Shown here piece after piece: positions 58,366-64,000 of a DNA stretch of 64,000 nt. Positions within the stretch are counted from its first letter, which is position 1, and each line of letters starts with the position of its first letter. A program made the translations under genes and the position numbers. Under the pieces are notes generated by a model. It saw only the letters and a program-made list of their open reading frames with translations, had not been told where the DNA came from and did no database searches. Source of the DNA: Ligustrum vulgare (lineage: Eukaryota; Streptophyta; Magnoliopsida; Lamiales; Oleaceae); assembly GCA_963555705.1 (NCBI GenBank), contig OY743176.1, forward strand, positions 43,229,026 to 43,293,025, read 5' to 3'.

Positions 58366-60208
58366 TGTCACACATTGAGAAAGCTTATCTCTCCATTTGA
58401 CATTGCAAGTCGACAATAGCTAGGGAGTTAGCCTATTGTACCAAGAAGTGCTCTAATGATATGATCATATTGCATGTATTTTCCTAACATCATACCCATA
58501 AGCGTGCATGTGTGCCAGTTGTTTGAGATTTCCGGCAATGAATGAGAAGCATGCTACCTTGAGGCGAGAAACCTCTAGAGTTGAACCTACGTTTCGTGAA
58601 AGTTATCAGAGCGGAATAGCTTGAATGCATTGTTAATTTTATGGGAGGTTAATGATATAAATTCTTGTAGAGAAATGATTTTGGGCCACGGATCGTGTCA
58701 GCAAGAATGTAGAATATGAAAAAGGAAGCTATGAGGAAGATGAGTGTGATGGAAAGGCGTTGTGTGATTGTATCGATAACTTTCATGGTGTTTTGGGGAG
58801 CACAAATTGTAGGCCCCATGAGAAGTAGTGGGTATGTGTTCTGGAATGTGCTAAATGTATTGTGTTTTAATGTCGTCCAATGAAGAACCAATGCTTGTGG
58901 GGACAAATGGAGAAGGTTGGTGTTGAATGCGGCGTGTATGAGTTACCACGGACAAGTGTGCAAGCACCGTGATGCCCATCCATGAGGGAAAGATGTTCAT
59001 TCTTGTAATAGAGGAATATGTGTTGATATGAAGCTCACTTCTTGCTACGAGGGCGTAAGATAATTTGAATGAAGGAGAATTTCACGACTGAGAATGTTTA
59101 TCTCCCCACCGCAAGTTAGCAACAGCTAGGCGGTTAGCCTATTGTACTAAAAAGTGTTCTAATGATATGATCATAATGCATGTATTTTCCTAACATCCTA
59201 CTCATAAGCGTATGTCTTGCCAGTTGTTCTGGCCTGCCGGTCAATGAATGAGAAGTAGGATATCTTAAGGTGAGACCTCAAGAGTCGAACCCGCGTTCCG
59301 TGAAAGTTGGTATCAAAGAAGGGCCGCTTGAATGTGTTGTTAGTTTTTTTGGGAGATCAATGACATAAATTCTTGTAGAGAAATGATTTTGAGCCACGGA
59401 TCATGTCGGAAAGCATGTAGAACCAGAAGGAAGTATGGGGAAGATAAGTGTGCTAGGCAGGAAATGAGCGATTGTGTCAGAGACATACAAGGAGTTTCGG
59501 GGTGCGCATATTGTAGGGTCCATGAGTAGTATATATGTGCTCCGACATGTGCTGAAGGCACTGCGATTTTGAGGCCGTCCAAAGAAGAGCCAATGCTTAT
59601 GGGAACACATGGCGAAGGTTTGTGTCGAGTGCAGTATGTATAAATTACTACGGGCAAGTTGGCAAGCACCGTGTGGGTGTCCTTCTATGAGGGGATGTTT
59701 CCATTTATTCTTGTAATTGAGGAATGCGTATTGATGCGTGGCTCACTTCTCGCTACGAGGGTGTAAGAGAATTCAATTGAGGGAGAATGTCACGAGTGAG
59801 AACGTTCATTTCCCCACCGTAAGAGAATTCACCAATTGTTGGCTCTGCGTTCCGTGAAAGTTGGTATCAGAGTGGGACCGCTTGAATACGTTGTTGGTTT
59901 TATGAGAAACCAATGATATAATCTTGCAGAGAAATGACTATAGGCCATGGATCATGTCGGCAAGCATGTAGAACACAAAGAAGGAAGCTTTGGGGAAGAA
60001 AGGTGTGCTGGACGGGTGTTGCGAGATTGTGTCAGTTTCTTTCAAGGTGTTTCATGGAGCACATATTGTAGGGCCCATGAAAAGTAGTTATGCGTTCCGA
60101 CATGTGTTGAAGGCACTGCATTTTGGAGGTCGTCCAACAAAGAACCAATGATTATAGGGACAACTGACGAATGTTAGTGTTAAATGCGGTATGTATAAAT
60201 TACTGCGG
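58366..60208 (+). mobile_element. Three-unit tandem array of TRIM-like LTR/PBS modules
   Basis: Units begin near 58366, 59080 and 59789 (spacing about 714 and 709 bp). Each starts with TGTCACGAGTGAGAA-like text and includes a CTCCCCACCGCAAG-like block. Each has TTCCGTGAAAGTTGGTATCAGAG-type text (a Met-tRNA primer-like site at about 58600, 59310 and 59860), then a 450-bp non-coding interior ending GCTACGAGGGCGTAAGA and a purine-rich GAAGGAGAA before the next unit. This is the order LTR, primer site, interior, purine tract, LTR. The third unit lacks most of its LTR and its interior is truncated at the end. Confidence 0.65.
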
Positions 60209-60418
60209 TAAAGATGCATCATTTGATTAATCTGCATCTAGAAATAAATTAGGGTGTTTTTGAAGTCACCATTGTCTGTTCCATTTCCTTAACAAAAATT
60301 TTATTTTTCTCTAGCAAATTCATAACCTTGACCGTATGTTTCCAACAAATTCAAATCATTAAAACGATAGTCTATACATTAAACCAAGTTCCAACTAAAG
60401 TTTTCTCAAAGACTCCAT

Positions 60419-60750
60419 TTGAGCTATTTAAAGGTTGAAAACCAAGTTTGCGACATATACGCATTTGGGGATGCTTTACAATTTAGAAGAGAAGAAACTG
60501 GACCAAGGAGACTATTAGTGAGTACTTCATCTTACAGAATTGGGATTGTGGAACCAGAGAATGCGAAGTTCCTAGAGAATGACTTAACCGGTGGGAGTGA
60601 TCAATTACACAGCACGATATATGAAAGGGATCAACCTTTCAACTCAAGTGACAATATATGCTTGAAGTTGTTCAATATATGCTTGAAATTCTTGATCAGC
60701 CAGTTGATCAATATAACTCTCAAGAAATGTTGAACAAATAATTAAAAGAT
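60419..60750 (+). pseudogene. Ty1/copia pol fragment
   Basis: The open stretch SSYRIGIVEPENAKFLENDL followed by TGGSDQLHSTIYERDQPF resembles the linker after the integrase core of plant Ty1/copia polyproteins, where VE..NAKFLEND is a recurring phrase. A second frame after 60690 (DQPVDQYNSQEML) continues the likeness, so there is a frameshift. No RT, LTR or primer site was found nearby. Confidence 0.6.
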
Positions 60751-61070
60751 CTACGTGAGCAAGAAAATGTATTTACAATAATTGGACAATAAGCATGGGA
60801 AATGACATAATTTTTGGGCAAAGTAGGAAGACGTTGATAATTTCCTAATTTAATTGAGAAGTGTTCGGTATATTTATATCAAATTAAGTGGCCGATAAAT
60901 TCTACCATTTCTGATTTCCATTCAGAATCATATCAATTTGGAAGCTCATAAAATAGTCAATAATCCCATAATATGTTCATCTACGAAAAACCACGAAGTA
61001 AAAATGAGAGGGGGGGACAAAAATCTTTCAATTCAATCAATCTAGATTGAAGGACTATGAAAAGAAAATT

Positions 61071-63178
61071 TCAGACAAGTGGTGAAGATGTGTTTATGTT
61101 TGTTGCAGTGTTCTGGAGCTGTACTTCTGATGGCTTAACATCATCTGCTGCTGCCTTAGGAGGAGGACCTTTATAACTGAAATATGCATACACGCACAGC
61201 TGGAATAATCCTAGTAGTCCTCCAATTCCATTTCCAGTCTATATAAAATAAAATTACATTTATCAGTTCAAATTCTTTCTATTATATAAATTCAAAGCAT
61301 TATTACTTAGAAGAAAATAAGAGCAAAATTATAAGTAACCTTTTATTATACTATACTGTACTTATCTGAAATGCAAAACTTACACAAATATAGGGGTCAA
61401 AGTTCTTGAGGAAAGCATAGGTGAACCATATGGCTCCATTTGTGAAACCAGCCAGGCAGAGCCAAAATGGCAAGAACTCAACACTCTTTGTCTTGAATAC
61501 TTTTCTCTGTTAATAAAAATTAATAACTTGTTACATTGAAAATAATAATGTGGAATTTATTGGAAAATTACTGCAAATTTTCAAGGAACTTACAATAATG
61601 GACAGAGGAGATCCATACATAATAATACCGAAGACAACACATATGATTCCCACAAACATGGATCTCATCTTATGGGTGTGAAAACAGAATAGTGTGATGA
61701 GGATAATACCGGTGAGGAATACCGCCTCAACCATCAGTACGAGGGCAATAATTCCCTGAAACACATTTCACTTGTGAGTGATTTTCTTGAACAATTCTCG
61801 CTAACAAGATATGTTGAAGCCCTTTAGATCAGCCTTATGCATTCTCTTTAGTCTTAGATGATATGTATTTCTCCATTGCTTTTAGTAATTGCAAGACATA
61901 ATATGTTTGTGCATACTTAAGGCTCCGCTTGTTAAAAGTTTTTGTTTAAAAACAAAAATTGTTATGTTTCCGAGATAAAATATGCGGTCGAAATATGATT
62001 ATGGGAAAAATGTGTCGTTAAAAAATGGTTTGAAGAAACGTGTTGTTTAAAAATAAGTTTGTCAAACAGATTCAACACTTGAGCCAAGAATGACTCTTAT
62101 ATATATTACGGTTTCACAAGGAAGGCAACTTTTTTAGCATCAGCATCTTTTGCTGCTGATCCAGGAAAGGAAACTCATCAATGGGCTTGATTTAGAAGTA
62201 TTGGTCTTAAATAAAAAGCAAGAAAGAGTGGTTACCCTATTCCTCTTTGTGGTGTAAATGGTGAAAATGGTTAGATAAATGAACTCCAAGGCAAGGCCAA
62301 TGCCGTTGATGGTGATTACAAGAGTACTGTCAGGATGCACCAGTGGTATACCATAGAAGATCCAGAAAAGGCAGTTCATAACACAGGCCAGATATGGATA
62401 TGGATGAAACTCCTCTGTGGTTTTGTTTTTCCATATTCTAAAAAAAGTTGGCCTGCAAAAGTAATTTGTTTAGAATCATGCTACCGTACATAGTAGTTTA
62501 TCAATTGAGTTACATATACATGATTTGACAAATATCCATCAACTTACTCATCACACCATTTTCAAAATAAACAACTACAAACCTGCCAACAGGGGTGGAT
62601 CTACCTCATGGCGATGTAGGTCGCCGCCCGTGTTGGATTCGGCGAAAAAATAAATTTAATTAGATTTTTTTGTATATTTTGGACTACGACTAAAAAAATA
62701 CAGTTATTTTTACCGAAGTCAGCCCTAACAGGAATTTTTTTTTTATTGATGTCTACTCGAGCTGAACAGATTTTCTGGATCCGCCACTACTTCCAATGCA
62801 TCAATTGGTAACCAATCTGAACATTATTATGTACAAATAGATTAATTCATTTGTTCATTTGATGCTAATTTTATCCATTAAGTATTTGACCGTGGTTTTA
62901 TTCACATTGGTTTTGTTTGGAGAAAATTTTAATTAAAACTTTTAATTAACAAACATGAGCACTTGAGATTATCAAGAACAAGAACAAAAAAGTAGATTCA
63001 TTTAATTTAAAGCAATTTCCAATTACTTAAAGAAGCAGATTAAAAAAGTATTACGGCCATTGTCAATTACAGAAGCAGATTCTGAATATACAAGTAGATA
63101 GTATCTGGAAACATCCATGCAAGAACAACAGAAATATGCGTAACAAACTTTTATCCAATTGCATGTGTGCGTGTGTTT

Positions 63179-63223
<45 letters not shown>

Positions 63224-63841
63224 CGCTGGGGAGATAAACAGGCAGAATGAAATCACATTCCCTACAAAAAAAAAAAAAAAATTAATAATAATAATAATAA
63301 TTAAAAAAAAAAAAAAGAATCAAAATTGTTGATCTATCAAATTATCAGTAAAATGATTAAATGAATCAAAACCAGCAAGATATAACCCATTCAAAATATG
63401 TATTAATAAAAAATACACACACAAAACAAGTGTATTTGTGAGGATTGTGAATAAGCAACGAGTACAATCTCATGTAGATTGTATGTTTACATAAACGTAT
63501 AATACACGAACACAGTACTGATGAACGGAGCTAAAAATCCCAAATAAATTTCACGTTCTAAGAAAATATGTCAATATATATTGTGTGTGTATAGACACAA
63601 ATATACATTCACATGCTGATTATTGGAGCAAAGAATTAGAAAAAATTCACGTTCTATGCAAATATTCGCATATACAACTATACAAGTAAATGAAGCAAAA
63701 ACTCAAAATAAATTTCATGTTTCAATGGAGATAGCTAGCAAACAAATTTATATACGTAGAGTACAGGAAAGAAAACAATATCAAATGCAAACCAATGACG
63801 CCAATGATCGTGCGAGCAAGTGCCTCTCTTTCGTGGGTCAT
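61071..63841 (-). CDS. SWEET sugar transporter (MtN3/saliva family, clade II-like)
   Basis: Six exons on the minus strand, GT-AG: 63793-63841, 63225-63261, 62236-62452, 61594-61755, 61384-61506, 61071-61238. The sum is 756 nt, 251 residues. Exon lengths 37, 217 and 162 are typical of plant SWEETs. Two MtN3 triple-helix repeats (about residues 10-98 and 130-215) with a linker helix give seven membrane spans. Visible signatures are ISPAPTFFRIWKNKTTEEF, CLFWIFYGIP, ITINGIG (N78), MYGSPLSII, KTKSVEFLPFW and NGIGGLLGLFQL (N199), with W182 in the second repeat. The sequence is closest by eye to the SWEET4-8 group, typically hexose uniporters of plasma membrane. Oddities: TGNG replaces the usual IPNG before N199, and exon 5 is one codon longer than the usual 120 nt. 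The soluble tail ends VQLQNTATNINTSSPLV. Confidence 0.95.
61912..62075. mobile_element. Possible MITE in SWEET intron 3
   Basis: GGCTCCGCTTGTTAAAAG and the loosely complementary AGTTTGTCAAACAGATTC bracket about 160 bp of AAAACA/TGTTTT-rich text. It resembles the segment at 7344-7502. No clear duplication. Confidence 0.35.
62591..62789. mobile_element. hAT-like MITE in SWEET intron 2
   Basis: Ends AGGGGTGGATCTACC and TTCTGGATCCGCCACTA are imperfect inverted repeats. Flanks CTGCCAAC and CTTCCAAT agree at 6 of 8 positions. About 200 bp, non-coding. Confidence 0.55.
63180..63220. repeat. (GA)n microsatellite at SWEET intron 2 donor
   Basis: About 20 GA units. On the transcribed strand it is a (CT)n tract starting a few bases after the GTAAT splice donor of intron 2. 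Confidence 0.95.
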
Positions 63842-63940
63842 CTTCTTCGCAATTACACAATTGCAGTAGAGACTAGAGAGAGTTGCAGAGGGAGAAAAAG
63901 ATGAAAATAAATGTGATTTGTGTGATCGAAGCGGGAGAGA

Positions 63941-63946
63941 TTTTAT
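63941..63946 (-). promoter_or_regulatory. TATA box of the SWEET gene
   Basis: Minus-strand TATAAA in GTGTATAAAATCTC, 100 bp upstream of the ATG, leaving a 5' leader of about 65-75 nt. Confidence 0.65.
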
Positions 63947-64000
63947 ACACACATACCTACATATACCACACGTAAACCAACACGGAGTTATTTAGTCCGA

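Noticed and set aside
58649..59669. Minus-strand ORFs of 69-109 codons with shared phrases
   Set aside because: The shared phrases follow from the tandem DNA repeat; the frames differ and no start or domain is conserved.

Overview
The window is nuclear DNA of a flowering plant, very probably a eudicot. It is AT-rich, holds two intron-bearing plant genes, and is mostly transposable elements of plant type (CACTA, Ty3/gypsy, LTR retroelements with a Met-tRNA primer site, Helitron, hAT and Mutator MITEs). I cannot name the species.

Layout. Positions 1-7616 have no gene. They hold decayed repeats, a degenerate TGTGAC array and a solo LTR (3679-6063) that splits the array. Positions 7620-37411 are one CACTA (En/Spm-type) DNA transposon with 3-bp ATT target duplications. 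It carries a broken TNP2-type transposase and a split second (TNPA-like) gene, and it is inflated to about 30 kb by nested insertions, nearly all marked by matching target duplications. These are a 375-bp hAT MITE (13046-13420) and a Ty3/gypsy element A (14013-23387). A's integrase is interrupted by a solo LTR B (18088-22284), which is itself interrupted by a non-autonomous LTR element C (18378-21373) with one intact ORF. A second branch is a chromovirus-type Ty3/gypsy element D (24005-36053), whose dead pol is interrupted by a related solo LTR E (30106-32529).

Positions 37415-41840 are intergenic, with microsatellites and a Mutator-like MITE. Positions 42086-49285 (+) are a 19-exon gene for an HD-domain dNTP triphosphohydrolase, the plant SAMHD1 homologue VEN4; its first intron carries a hAT-like element. 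Positions 49286-52650 are repeats. Positions 52651-55676 are a decayed Helitron with a hAT MITE inside. Positions 55677-60770 hold diverged tandem repeats, a three-unit LTR/PBS array resembling tandem TRIMs, and a copia remnant. Positions 61071-63841 (-) are a six-exon SWEET sugar transporter gene with its TATA box near 63941.

Only VEN4, the SWEET gene and the ORF of element C look intact. The two host genes have unrelated roles (nucleotide pool control and sugar transport) and nothing suggests co-regulation. The most unusual content is the four-deep nest, element C with its palindrome-rich LTRs and uncharacterised coiled-coil protein, and element D, whose LTRs are nearly identical although its coding region is ruined.
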